NCBI GenBank assembly: GCA_012295275.1
Contig: CM022679.1
Location: 25,333,907 to 25,397,906 of the forward strand
Source: Chrysomallon squamiferum
Taxonomy: Eukaryota > Mollusca > Gastropoda > Neomphalida > Peltospiridae
Length of the DNA: 64,000 nucleotides
Direction: 5' to 3'
The first letter of the stretch is position 1, and every line of letters starts with the position of its first letter. Positions 30,713 to 45,300 of this stretch are shown here, piece after piece. The translations under genes and the position numbers were made by a program. The notes beneath the pieces were generated by a model. The model searched no databases and was not told the origin of the DNA. It worked only from the letters and a program-made list of their open reading frames with translations.

Positions 30713-32813
30713 GCAGTAAATATCAAGTCTAAGGCTAAAAAAAAAAAATTATATTTATATATAAATAATTTTCAGGTTGTATAACCATTCCATTATTCAG
30801 CTGATCTAATCATTCTTTTCTCTCCTTTTTTTTTTTTTTTTTTTTTTTTTATTATTATTTTTTTTTTTTTTTTTTCTGGGGGTATTCATAAACCAACAGC
30901 TTTGTAGTAGTATCATAAACAAATTTACATATTTTTCCTTTAAATAATTAACTACCTTAATATTTTCCGCATTAATAAAAGTTTGTGTTATTTTATTTGA
31001 AATGCTGCTTCCGTACAAAAAAAAAAAATTCTATCTTGAACTTAATTAATAATAAATAATAATACTATACTCCTAATTCCTTAATGTACAGTAACAGATT
31101 CACTTTCAAACAACATACTGGTCGCTAAGTAAAAGTTTAATAAGCTACCTTTTTGGAGTTGTATGAGAAATTATTAACGTTCTAATCGAACTTCAAGAAT
31201 ATACCGAACATGCAGTTTACTTCTGCTTATAATTTCGAACCTTTCTCAGTCACTAAGCGACGATTTTGCTAGTCGCATTAAATAAACATATGTCAGAAAA
31301 AAAATAAAATAAAATAAATTTAAAAAATGTGGCATTAACGACGAAAATGTAAAAGTTCAATAACTCACATTTAAAGTGTGTTCAATGTAGATAGTGAATG
31401 ACTCAAACGTCAGACTCAAAGGAAAACCAAAACAATCGAAATGTTTCCTCCACAATAAAAATATATATTAATACAATGATACGTTATTATTATTATAATT
31501 ATTTATCATATAAGGATGACTGTTTCCTGTGTTTAATTTAAATATCTAGCAATATCTGTTTATGGTCTACGACTACAAACGGACGAAATAATGACTGCTG
31601 GCACACTACCTCTAATCACTTTTCCCGCCATTTTTCGTGGCAGTTGTATATTCCATTCTACATAAAAGCATCACAATTTCATAAACAAATAATTATATTT
31701 TTATTTTTATTTAAAAGATCAGCTGTAGTTTTCCTTTAACATATAATTTAAAGACATGCTCAACGAAAAGTCGAAGCCAAACGGGGATATTTTAACTATG
31801 TAAATTCAGTAAGGTAGTAATTTACTTTTGCTTTTATTTTGCAGCTATATGGATCATTTACAATTCTGCATGAAAAAAAAAACAATGAAAAAAACTTTTA
31901 AATGAAATGTATTTTAATGTAATATAAGTTACTGAATTCATAAATAATTTCTTTTTGAAATAACAGTGTAGAAATTATATTTAAGGGAAAAAAAAAATTT
32001 AAAATAGTGACATTATGAGTGTATAATATTAAACAGGAATGAAAATGAAACGTTAAATCGCAGATTTCAGCTGTCAGTTTTCATTAGCAGCAGGTATTCA
32101 GGTTGTGTTCATTTTGTGAACCATACCACAGCCATCGGTGTTAACTTTAGTAGTCATTTATATCATAGCGGACGACTATAATAATTTTTTTTTTTTTTTT
32201 TTTAATTTTTTTTATTAAGCAATATTAAATGTGTTATATAGCTGAATATGTATATAGGTATCCCAAGCTTGGCCTTCATATGCATGATATTTTAAAGTTT
32301 AAAGAAACACTGAGTGTGAACAAAAATGCATTTAAAAAAAAAAAAAAATATAGGCTGAAATTTACCTGTATTTCTTTGCATCATTTGTTGATAACAGATA
32401 AGACTGAATGAAAATTATATACTAATTAATAAAATAGTTTTTAATCATCGATCCAACAAGCACGTACATTGAACTTATCAGTAAATTATACGGATATTCA
32501 ACAATATAAATCATTACAATTTATAAAATCTTCTTAAACCTATTTTTTATTTATGTATGCACCCCGTTAATATCAGAAGACAAAAGTATGGATTACTGTA
32601 TTTATAATTACTATTTCAGTTCAGAAATTATTTATTCTTAAAAGGTTATTTAAGGTTTCGAAAATAGGTCAAAGTTTGACGCTGTTATAGCCTCGTTTTG
32701 AGATAACACATATCCCATAATGCATATCATAAACATGGAGTTCACAGGTAGAAAACGTTTACGGTTAGAGTTGTTGTCAGTGACTTATTTCATGTTTCAT
32801 CATTAATGTTATT
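30713..32813. other. Divergent intergenic/5' region between MGMT and the USP gene
   Basis: Contains T-runs near 30827-30874 and 32186-32203 and otherwise AT-rich sequence. CpG content rises around 31560-31640. Short upstream ORFs precede the USP start. No additional gene seen. Confidence 0.6.
31610..31631 (-). other. Candidate MGMT first coding exon and promoter site
   Basis: On the minus strand ATGGCGGGAAAAGTGATTAG is followed by AG and a GT donor at 31609. Spliced to the acceptor at 30590 it keeps frame and would add ten residues (MAGKVIRGVK) before the internal Met, giving about 212 residues. The sequence TTTCCCGCC at 31621-31629 on the plus strand is an E2F-type site. The splice is inferred from phase only. 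Confidence 0.4.
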
Positions 32814-35800
32814 ATGTCTGAGAAAATACCTGGTGGAAGACAAAGAGCCTCATCAGAGGGCGATTCTTTAGACGATAAGGAAGATGATCGCGGTATGTAT
32901 TGTGGTCCTTCCTTGAAATTCTCGCATCGACAGGTGAGCCGAAGTGCGATGTTAACAAGTGGTATAGCAGATTCCGAAACCGTTCATAGGCCGTCGCCTA
33001 ATTTTGAAGATGAAGATGATGTTGGAGATTTTGAACATAGACGGGTTATCGGGCCATCCGAAAGACGACGAAAATCAAGAAAATCAGGATCTTTTAGATC
33101 ATTCAGGAAGCTTATAAATCGTGTAATTAAATCGCACTCAAGCTCCGGTTCGTCGATACCGGATAGTGATTCTGACTCAATTTCAGGTAAACACTGGCCA
33201 AAGAATCACTCAAAAGATCGTGATTGTACCGATAATGACGGACGAAAAAATGAAAGAGAACTGTCAGAATCGACAAGCAGACCTCTCATCACTAATCCGG
33301 CATTGTGTGGACCCCGGTGGGAGGAAACGCCCGGGACTGTGGGGATTTATAATCACGGGAATACTTGTTTTATGAATGCTGTCTTGCAGTGTCTGGCTCA
33401 CACAGATTTATTTCTTGAATATTTTTTTGAAGGAATGTACAAGGAAGATTTGTGGAACCACAGAAATATGAACACTAAAGAGAGCTCAAAAGGTGAGGTA
33501 ACAGAACATCTTGGGAAATTACTGAGGTGTCTGTGGTCTCACAGATACAGTTCTGACATTTCACTCAGCTTTAAAAATATTGTTGGGAAATATAATGCAC
33601 AGTATAAAGGTAGTGCACAGCATGACGCTCAAGAATTCTTTTTGTGGTTATTGGACCGATTACACGAAGACTTGAATTGCAAAACAAAAGTAAAGCCAAA
33701 GTCATTCAAGGTATGAAATTATTCTTTGTTACCAGTACTCCATTTAACAGTATTTAGAATAGATATGCTTAAAACACATCAAGCTTGTTTTTTTAAGTTA
33801 TATTTTATATTATTATAATTATTATTCATATTCATGTATAGACTGCTCGCAAACACTGCAGCATTAATGATAACAAGTACAGTTTCCTCACAGTTTTACT
33901 TTTATGATAACAGTTGGAATAGTTACGTTACTTTTATAATTAACTGTGAAAAATATTTTATCTCTAGTTTTAAAGTATTATGACCTGAGTATTTGTTTTC
34001 CACATGTTTTTGGAACTTAAAATTCAGATAGAAGAGTTTAGATAATCATAATATGATGATAATCCTCGTGGTTTTATAATTTACCATACAGTTATAAGTT
34101 AGGTGTACTGATAAACATATAATAATATATTGTAATAAGTAGAATATTAATTGTGTAAGAGAGAATAACAAATAGTTACATTTAGATTACTGGTGGCAGT
34201 ATGACAGTATTCTGTAAAATTTACAGTTATATAATTATCTAAGATATATATAACAACACATACATTATTTAACTTTTCAGCTGTATCCACTTATTTTCCC
34301 TTCACTGAACAGTAGTAATCTTGTGTCACACATCCTGTTCATGGATGAGTGATTACTGATTAAGTGTGTGTGTACACTGATCTCAGTTAAAACTATTTTA
34401 AGTTAACCAATCAACTGAAATAAAGACTGATCTTATTTATATCACGATTTTTTATTAATATTCAAACTACTGTTGGTAAATGTTTATATAAACAAGTATA
34501 CATATAATACAAATAGTTTTCATGCCATCAGTATTTTACTTGTGGGAATTTCTCTTTCACTGTTCTGATAATAATATTTATTTAGAATTTCTCAGTATGT
34601 ATTAAATGCACTGTAAAAATGTATAGGTGTTCTCATCAAGCAAATATATTTGACTGAAGAAAAACTTATATTTTTATATTTTGTATCTGTGAAATATATA
34701 TTTTTTGTGCCGGTGTGTTTTGGATTAATTTCTTTTAGGGTTAATTATTTCATAACAGTTTAAAAAAAAAAAATTGACATGGTTATTTTTTGATTACTAC
34801 TTGTCTTAAGTAAAAGTGTTTGTACTTTTATCATAAAAATTTACCTCTTTATAATAAAGATTGTGTGTGTGTGTGTGACAGTTACTTTAACTGTGATAAG
34901 GCAAACTTAAAATAATATATGTATACTTGCACCCTGCAGCTATTTGATGATATTGCACAGCAAGATTGAGGACATTATCTTGTATGTATTTAGTGCAGTT
35001 TCACATACAGCTATTTTAGTTTAGTTATATCTTTTATATTCTCTAGTCTTTATAATTATTTTTCTTACTTTTTTTTTTTCTTTTTTCTTTCTATAACTTT
35101 TTTATTCTTTTTTCTTTTTTATTTTTTTTTTTATCCTAAATTACTTTATTTCTGTATAAATTTGAGTCTATCTCAAGCATATATACATAAACAATAAAAG
35201 TGATAGAAATTAAATTTTGTATATATATATATATGTGTGTGTGTGTGTATATATTTATATATTTAGTGCAGAAATATCTGTGATGTTATTTAAATATTTT
35301 GATTCATAGTGGCAAATATCAATTAGACTTCTCATTTGGTTGTCAAACACTCGCAAACAATACTATTAATAGCAGCAGCGATTTTTCACATCTCTCCTTT
35401 GTCACATAAAAAGAAAATCAATAAATGGGTCAGAAAACATAAACAAAGGATTGGGACAGGATAACCTGAACTATTTAATCTTGAACAGGTCACAGTACAT
35501 GATAAATTATATTGAATAACTGTGTTGATAAATTAAACAACTAATAACATCTTTTGTGTTTGATTATACATTTATACCAGTTATGTGTGTGTGTATGCGT
35601 GTGTCTATGTGTGTATGTATGCATGTGTCTATGTGTGTATGTGAAAACATCAACAAAGGATCTGAACAACATAACCTGAACTGTTTCTTTCTTGAACAGG
35701 TCACAATATACGATAAACTATATTTAATCATTGTGTTGACAAATTAAACAACTTGTAATATCTTTTATGTGATGATACATTGATAAAGCCTACAAATATA

Positions 35801-36307
35801 ATGATATATGCTCTATTTAACATGAACCAGTTGGTAAACAGACGTAATGTAATAGTGAAATGCAGCACGTACGTCAGTCAAAACCGTAACAAGAAGGTTA
35901 TCTTTAGTCACATTTGGGTTCACTTCACAGATAGGTGACAGCTGAGATTGTCAACAGATTCAGGAAGAACATTTTGTTTGAAAAAAAAAAAATAGTAGTA
36001 ACAACAGGACATAATGATCACGGATGTAACTCAGTTTGACTTTTCCTTTAATAGTCACAGTTTTTCTTTTTATGTGGACAAAACAAGAAATAAACACATA
36101 TTTTTAAATAATACTTTAAATCTGTATGTCATTATGTACATTTCTGTTTCTTTCTTATATTTATTTTATCATCTCAGTAGATTTCTGTTTTGACATTGTG
36201 AAACTGTTTTTTATGTTTCTTTTTCCTTAATTGTTTGTTTGTCTCTCTTTTTCTCTCTCTATTTTCTGCCTATCTGTAATTTGTTCTGTTCAGCTTCCAT
36301 ATATATA

Positions 36308-36389
<82 letters not shown>

Positions 36390-39300
36390 TTACAAAAACA
36401 CAAAATACACTGACTGGATAACAACATGCAAATGTATTTTAACATGGAGTTCTTTTTGATGATCACATTCTGGAATAGTTTTTATCAAACTGGAACTGAT
36501 CACCTGGATCATTCACCTGTTGTATTCACAGTTCATCAGCCACATCAATAAGCCAGGGCAGTGACCTTTGACCACATTTTGTTGACTGACATTAGTGTAA
36601 ATTTGAAATTTACCCAGCTTCTCAGAATGTAGTGTTAGAACTAATATTATCAGAGTACATAGTTAAAGTCAGTTTAAGAATTAAACATTTTTAAAATATG
36701 TATTTTTTTTAATCAGTGTTTTTATCGTAACTCTGTATTCGTTATTATCTGTGATGTTAATACAAGTAATCAAACTTAGAAAATATGTGTATTTGTTTTA
36801 ATCTTTTCTTGAGTTCTTTATATTAATTTAATCTCTTAGTTTATATCTTTTTTATATACATTTTTTTTTTTTAACTGGGTTTTTAAAAAAACAAACAAAA
36901 AAAACAACAACAAAATCCCCCACAAATCTATTGATGATATGACAATGGTGGTAACATCAACTTTCACAGGTTAGAGAGGTTACCTGACCTCAAACAACAT
37001 ATAACTGCTTGGACCTGAGGTATTGACAGATAGGATCTGATGATTGACACAGGACATTATCTAGTTTACCCAAACCTCAGGGCATCCCCATTTCTACCTG
37101 TTTATGCCAACACTTTGAGCCGAAGCTGATAATTCACATTGTGTGGAGCTGAGAGTTATCACACTTTGCTATTACAGGCATGCAAATATTTTATTTTCAC
37201 AATTTTTCATTGTGACTGTGACCTCTCTGTCAGTTTGCATAATTAATCAGTTATTAATATCTGTCAGTATTTACATTCACAACATTCTGTAGTGGGGATT
37301 TCTGTCTGTAGACTGTCATTGTATCATCCAGTGCTGAATTCGTTATTAATTTTTAAATTTCGTATGAAAAATTAAAGGAAAATATTTTAGAATTTTTCTT
37401 GTCAGCATAATGAAGTGTCAGCATAATGAAGTTATGCAGGTAATTTAAATTTTCAGTGGTTCTGTGAAGAAAATTAGAATAAAGGAATTTTTGTTCATTA
37501 GAAATCTCATTACATTATTAATTTAAAAGAGGCATGGCCGTTTATTTTGCATCATTCTTTTAAAAAAAATATTGATTCAATTCCAAACATAATCTGATAA
37601 TGATTGTTACGTTCAATAATGTTAAATACATGTAAATTATAGATTAATATAATATAAAAGTATATAGATATTTTTTATTTCTAAATACAGACAATAAAGG
37701 AGATGTGGAACTATAACTTACTGTTTCTTTATAAAAATGCTTCCATTACTGAAAAATATTTTCCACTTTTAGAAAGAATGAAATAAAACTAATACACATT
37801 ACTGCACATTGAAAACAAAAGGATTGTACATACAATGATCTTTACAATGGACATCCCAAACATATATAAATAGGCTCATTAGTTACAAAATACAAAATAA
37901 AATTAAACACGAACACACATGCACACACGTGCACACATGTACTGAGTAATTACATTATATACAAGATTAATAGAAAAGTTCTATAAATTAGTTAATATAA
38001 AATGTTCTTTTGGTCCCAGTTTCTTTGTTTATTATTATTAATATTATTTTAATGATTTTTCAGTAGTTGTGTTAGTTTACAATTTTTTATTTTTAATGGC
38101 ATTTTTTCTTCTACTTGTTACTCTTTTGTTATTATTACTTTTTTTTTATCTTTATAATTTTATATTTGAAAAAGAAAGTGAAATTTTTTTATTATTTTGT
38201 ATCCTTTTTGTCATTTTATTTTATTTCAAAATATGTTTAAGAAATTCAACCTGTGTTCATATTTCAAGTTTTATTCTGACTTGAATAGAATTACACAAGT
38301 TACAAAAGTTAGGCATTATATTCAGAAAAAATAAAAAGTTTTATGAAGAAATATAAATTACAAATCTTTACATAACAAAGCTTTTTTTTTTTTTTTTTTT
38401 TTTTTTTCTTCAGTTAGTGAATATATAATAAGTATTCCTGAAGATCATTCTCAGGGTATTCATTCCTTTTTTTTTTTTTTTTTTTTTTTTCTTTCCCTTC
38501 TTCTTCTTTAAAACTATTTTCGTTACAGAAAAAGAATAAATCAGATTTGAAAAATACTGAACTTGGTATTCCTATCACTAGGTAATATATATAATTAAAA
38601 TATGTATATAATATAATATAATATATGGTCTTGGGTGGATTTGATCAGAGTTGTAGGTAAAACATATTCATTATTTTACAGACAATTTCAGGTAGTGACT
38701 CACCTGCCTAACAAAGGACGCTGTTTTGCATTTAGTGTTGTTCATACAAGCAGCTACAGCTGTAAAAAAACAGATTTTTGTTGTTGTCATTTGTTTACTG
38801 TTATATACTTTAATATTTCATTTATTTATATATATGTGTGTATTTAAAATAAATAAATAAACTACTTATAAATCAAATTTTGAAACTGTAGAGACATTTT
38901 CAAGCCATCTTATCATACCTTGTTGACCCAACGCTGTAGCTGTAACCTTGACCTATGAATAATAACAACCTATCTGATACACCTAACTTGGTAAACACTT
39001 CTAATGTACCTTTTGCTATAAATACGAGCTATTTGTCACACTTGTAAATGCCTTCAGGTTGTAGACAATAATAAAATGTATTTACTACTTAAAATATTTG
39101 TGGTGATGCTGTCAGCAAATCAAAATCTATTTATTTTGTTAAAATATTTGCTAAAAGTAAAAAAAAAAAAAAAAAGACTGTTACATTTCTCTTAAAAATA
39201 TTATTTTTTATACAATAATATGCACATTAGATGTCTCTTTTAAATATTGATTAAATATATAAACAGTGAATGGCGTGCATTTTTAAGCTCCTTAACTTAA

Positions 39301-42300
39301 GCTTCAACTGATATGGGGGCCATTTACAAGCAGTATCAGGATCTGGTAACCACAGTTATCTGTTCTGTGACAAATCATCATAATTCATATAAATATTTTT
39401 TTTTAATTTCACCACGGCATCTCTGATTTGGATTAAAATGTTGAAGCAGTGTGGACTAAAGACATTTTTGTAGCACACTTTTGACTAGGGGCCATGAAGC
39501 TTAAACTTCATTAGTTTCATAATAGATCCTTCAAGTTTTCTAGAAATCAGTCAGTATTGACAAAAACGAATCTACTAGTTTACATATATTTATTCTCGGG
39601 ATATTGAATTTTCTGCCCATCATCTTCACTATATCACCTTAAATCTGAGACGTGTGATAAACACTGATGCATTGTGCTTGAATTCTACAAATATATTTTG
39701 CAATTTATTTTACGTAATAATATGAATCATAATAGTTTTCCTGTTACACAGCCAGGCAAATGAATCATTCTTGGCACATTCATAACCTCATTAAATTTCA
39801 TTTATAACACACTTTACAGGTTGGTTTTATCATGCACAGAACAAAAACTATGAAAGTTTATTATTGCACAATGACTCTTTCATCACCCTGTTTATATAAT
39901 AAAGATAAATTGTGCAATGTGTAAATGATATATTCACCCACCCTTATGTATTAAACTTGTTTACATTTTACTTGGGTATCACTTACAGAGGCTGTTAATG
40001 ACTTCAAGGATAAGTTGCATAAAGGTTTGTTTTTCACACTGAATTTAAAGTGCATAAATCTTATTTTATTTTATAGGTGTATGTGTAATGGAAATTGTTG
40101 ACACTGAATTTAAAGTGCATAAATCTTATTTTATTTTGTAGGTGTATGTGTAATGGAAATTGTTGACACTGAATTTAAAAAGGATTTTCATAATTTTTAA
40201 TCTTTGTAGCCAAATTTGTTTTTTGTTTTTTCCTTTTCTTTTTTTTGACTAAACAGATTAGACTTAAATGTTTTATCAGTAGTGACAGCAAATTACAATC
40301 TGCCATTTTAATTGAAAAATTCCTAGCCATACCATTTAAAGGTAAACATCCCAGCTGATTTCACAGCTTTTGAAATATGTTTGAATCGCTACTTGAAAAA
40401 AATATATTTTCAGAATTTTTTTCAGTAATTTTTAAAAAAAATCAGTGCTATTGTTATTACTACATACCATAACACATTTTTAATAGTAGTAGTAGTAGAA
40501 TCTGCAGTAGTGGTAGTAATGGTAGTAGCAACAATTGTAATTAATATTATGCACAAATATAAATAAACAGTAGTGACTAAAAACTGGATCGTGTCTGTTT
40601 AAGATATCTTCAGTATCTGTATCATACCTTTGAATCATAATGCTAACACAATAACAGATAATATAGATTATATACATAACAGATAATATAGTCATTGCTG
40701 TAAATCTGTTATTGTCTTAGATTAAAGTGGGTATATTCTATCTGTATTAGCCAGGAAATCAATTGTCATATATAACATGTGGCCATTTTAAATAGCATAA
40801 ACAGACTAAAGCTTTAAATCTTTATTTATATTTGATTTTTAATTCAAATGAAAGCTGTGATTTTCAAAAAAAATAGACAAATGAAAGTGTATTTGTACTT
40901 ATAAATTCATAATCTTTTTTAATAATTCTCACTAATTTGTTTCCTAATTTGGTATATTTGATCATTAGCATTACTGAATATAATTACAAACTTAGACTGT
41001 ATATTTTGCAGAATTCATCTTAAAATGTTTCCAGTCGCAGAAGATTGTAAAATAACACTGCATTTGTCGACTGTTATTGAACCCTTACACACTTTTATTG
41101 AAAACTGTATTTCTTCCTTGCTCTTGTTAATGTAAAATGTGTGTCCCAAACACATTCTTTCACTCTGTGAATACTCGAACGTTATGGTTAGTTCCACTTA
41201 GCAAGTAGTCGTGAGTTTATTTGTTAATGTACAGTTTAATTTTTCGCAGACAGCATACTAACTGCAGATCGATGGAAAAATACACACAAAATGACCTCAG
41301 TTTGTCATGAGCATAATTAAATTTTAAAAATAAATTTGATTTTCCCCAGGGACAGAAAAATCTGTAGGATATGTATACATCAGACAGGACAGTTTCCATG
41401 GAATTTGATTTTAGAGAACTTCAGAATACCACGCAATGGCTGCCACTGATATTGAGTGTTGGACAAAATAATGTCCGCCAATGATATCAAGTGTTTGACT
41501 AAATAATTGTTCTGTCTAGACATTTCTTGTGTGTAGACTTCTTAGCTAAAGAGTAAATTATAGGTTTACTTCATTAATTCTTCCAGACAGGCTTTCATCA
41601 TTTCAAATTGCAGAATACTCTGTCAATTAATGCCGTCAATCATCTATTTTTAACTATGTTTATTAAATATTTTAAATTTTTCTGTGGAGACAGTTTGATT
41701 ATATAGATCTGACATTTAGTCAGTAAACACTTTTTTTTTTTCTTTTTTTTAGCTTTGTTTGAGTTTGGAGGGGTAGGAATATTTATTAAGGTTTGTAAAT
41801 TAATTTTCAGATCATGTTCTTAATTTTGCAATATTATCTTTCTTTATATTTTTTTCCACTTTCTTAATTATAGTTGTTATTTTTAATTAATTTGCCAACT
41901 GTGATTAATCAGTATTGTCTAGAAATCAATGGAATAATATTGCCAAGAAAATGTTGGCCTCATTTAATTGTTGCTTAAAATTTTATCTTTTTAATAATGG
42001 ATATAGATAACCTAAAGAAGAGAGAGGGGTAGGAGATACCGTGATAGTTTTTTCATATATAAACTTGTTTCATTATCATTGTACTTTATAATTAAGAAAG
42101 GATGATACTCAAAAATGAAATCAACAGTTACAAAAATACTGTATAATATATTTATTTATAAATTTTTAACAATTCACATGAAATATAACAAAAAGTGCCT
42201 GTATATATATGATATAAATAACTAGACCATACTGTAGTTCTTGAAAGCTCTAATGCAACACATACCTCCCTGTGTTGTAAACAAATTAATCAAGTGACCT

Positions 42301-45300
42301 TGTTTCACAAGTGTCACAGAGTAATAATAAATAAAAATAATTTCTTGTTTTGTTTTCCATTTTTCATTTTTTTTTTTTTTTAATGATTTTAAAATATTTC
42401 CTACATTAAAACACTGCTGAAAAAGAATATTGTCACATCACATTAGTGTAATCCTGTTGACAGTTTAGATGTTTTGTTTGTTTATTAGGTGTTTTTGTGT
42501 TTAGAGGTGTTTTTTTCCCTCTTCTTTGTTCATCAGAGGTGCCAAGATTAAAGAATTATTATTATTATTATTTTGTTTTTGACATTGTGTTCCTGTAAAA
42601 AGAAATATATTATAGAATATTCCTTCCTGATTTGAAAAAAAGAAGAAGAAGAAAAATGGAGAAATTTTAATAAATTATTACAGGTGTTATAATTCAAGAA
42701 TGAAATGAAATACAAATTAAAAATTTAAAAAAAACAAACAAATACATAATTTGTAGAATTTGTCATATCATTGTCTCACCATTCTGTTCATTACACTAAA
42801 ATTGTACAAAGAAATGAGCAAATGGTATTTATTAAAATCTTAATTTGGTTGTTCAGTATTTGAACTCTTTTCAGATTATAGTATATTTTAAATAAAATCA
42901 TTGTTGTTTGTTCACTGAGATGTAAAGGGTTAAGTTGTTGATTTTCCATTATTTTGCACACTCAGCATCACTGTACAGTAAAGTTGCATTTATATAAAAG
43001 ATAATTAAATAAATTTGCATTCATGGCATCAGAATTAAAGTAAAATTTACAATCCAAGAAATTGTGATACATCTTCAAACCTTTTTTAAAACATTTATTG
43101 CTTTTATATTAACCTTTGTTCAAATATATAACTGCATTTTTCATTACCAAAAGAGTTTCAAATTTTTGTCATTATAAAGAAGCATTTATCAAAAAAAGAA
43201 AACAACACATAGTAATGTTTTCATAAGGCTTTAAGATGATTTCAAGTAGTTGTATCATTACATTTTTTTCTACCCATAGAGTTTCAGATTTTTGATAACC
43301 AGCTGATTAGTTTAATAATTATAAAGAATTATTTTGCAGGCATTTACCAAATGAAAGAAACTGATAAAGTTTCATAGATTTTTGTGGTATTTTTAGTATT
43401 TTTTAGTCACGATTTTCACCTGATTACCAGTGATATATACTTATAATTATCTCTGCCAAAAAGAGTTTAAAATATTATGATAACTAAATGTTTGATTATG
43501 TTTGATATATATGTATAAAATTTACCAAACAAAAGAAAACAACACAGTTACTCAGATTCTTTAAGACTTTTAGCTGTTTTAAAATAATGTGTATAAACAT
43601 ATATTTTATTTTGCCCACAGAGTTTGTCATTAAAGTCAGACGAAGAATTGGCACAAGAAGCTTTGACAGCAGACAATACCAGTTTCATCTCTCACTTGTT
43701 TCAAGCACTTCATCGGTCATCTCTGATCTGCCCAGACTGCAACAAACACAGCAACACCTTTGATGCATACCTGTGTGTGTCGCTTCCTCTTCCACAGAAA
43801 TGTCCTCGCTCTGTCTTTATCACCATCGTCCCTTTAAGGAGAGAGGGACAGTTGAAGATTGGACTCAAGATGAACACGTACGACACTGTGAAGGATCTTA
43901 GGACGCAGGTGTCAGAAGCTATGCAGATTCCATTTTCTCAGGTAATCAAAACAAATCTCAACCTTTTGTGTCCGAGTTGTTGTCAGTAGAAAATGGCCTG
44001 TTTGAAAATCAAGGTGCTAATTGATTCAGTAGCAGCAGAAGATGTAACAGAAATATGTGACTGTGTAGAGAAATTATAAAAAAAATAAATATCAAAAAAA
44101 GGTATTAATGTGATTAAATATATGACAAGTAGTTACTGATTCTGAATTTTAAATGGTTAAAATGTATGGATTTCTTTATCTATATATTTTATTATTATTA
44201 TTATTATCAAGTAATATATGTCCTTAATTTCATTCTTAATTTAAATGTCTGTTTTAAAATTTCCATGATTCTTTAGAGGTTCATAAAGACAGTTTTATTT
44301 TTACCTTTTTATTACATTTAAAAATGCAAATTATGTGTTGTAAAATTTTATTTATTTTTTTTTTTTTTTTTTTATTTTTTTTTTTTGGAATACTTACAAT
44401 GTTTAATAGCAGACTTAGACTGTTTTTAGTCTGTATATATTTTGTTATTTTATTCCTAGGATAAGCAAAAAGTTTTTAAAATGACACAAAGTTATTTAAG
44501 ATATGTTTAAAATAATTTGTTACAAACACACACCACACTCACATACATCTATTTAATGCATATGTCAATTCAGTTACCTTCAAAATCAAGTTAAACAATA
44601 AATGCTTTACAATCTTCATATTTCATGCACATTGTATTCTGTATAAATATTAAACCATTTCATTTACATATTAAACATTTCCATTTGATGACGATAACTT
44701 TTTGACACTTTAATTGCTGGCCTTTGGCTTCAGAGGTGTCAGCCTCTTAAAGTAAGTCTAGAATCAAGATAATTTATGTTCTTTGTCAAACGATATAACT
44801 GTGTAGAGAGACCATTTAGTGCCAGAAGCTGCGACAGTTTATTATAACGGTCATCATGAGGATTAATGTTGTAGTATAAGCAGCCACTGTTAAAGCCTGT
44901 TAGTATGTAGCACATTAGCAAGTTCTTTATCAGCAATCATCAGATAAACTCACAGAAATGACAGTGATAGCTCCCACAGTGCATCACACAACAGGTCAAA
45001 CTGATAAATACTGAGCTACAAACAAAATAAAATATATTATTTTACTTTCATACTAGGTTTTATCTCATCTGACTAATGTTAGGCTGCAGGATCAATAATC
45101 CCAAATGCAGTGATTAGTCTGTTTCCCATTCTAGACTCTACTACAAGTCTGGTTTATCAAAAGTGTAGTTTGTACCTCTTCCTTGATGGGAAATGATTGA
45201 TAAATACTTACTCCTATGTGAAAGTACCTGTATGTATTTGTCCTATAGGAAAGTATACTTAAAAATAATGAGCATAATCCATTTTGTTTGTTATGTGTTT

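Larger units (their letters stand above)
33711..43620 (+). other. USP intron 1 (9.9 kb)
   Basis: The exons on either side join in phase 0 and the protein reads through family motifs without a gap, so this is one intron. It contains T-rich sequence near 35060-35130, GT-rich sequence near 35230 and 35580, several local duplications listed separately, and T-runs near 38382-38409 and 38467-38490. No coding exon or RNA gene recognised. Confidence 0.75.

Noticed and set aside
36555-36570. TGACCTTTGACC, a DR1-like nuclear receptor half-site pair
   Set aside because: A single short match in a 9.9 kb intron with no promoter context is expected by chance.
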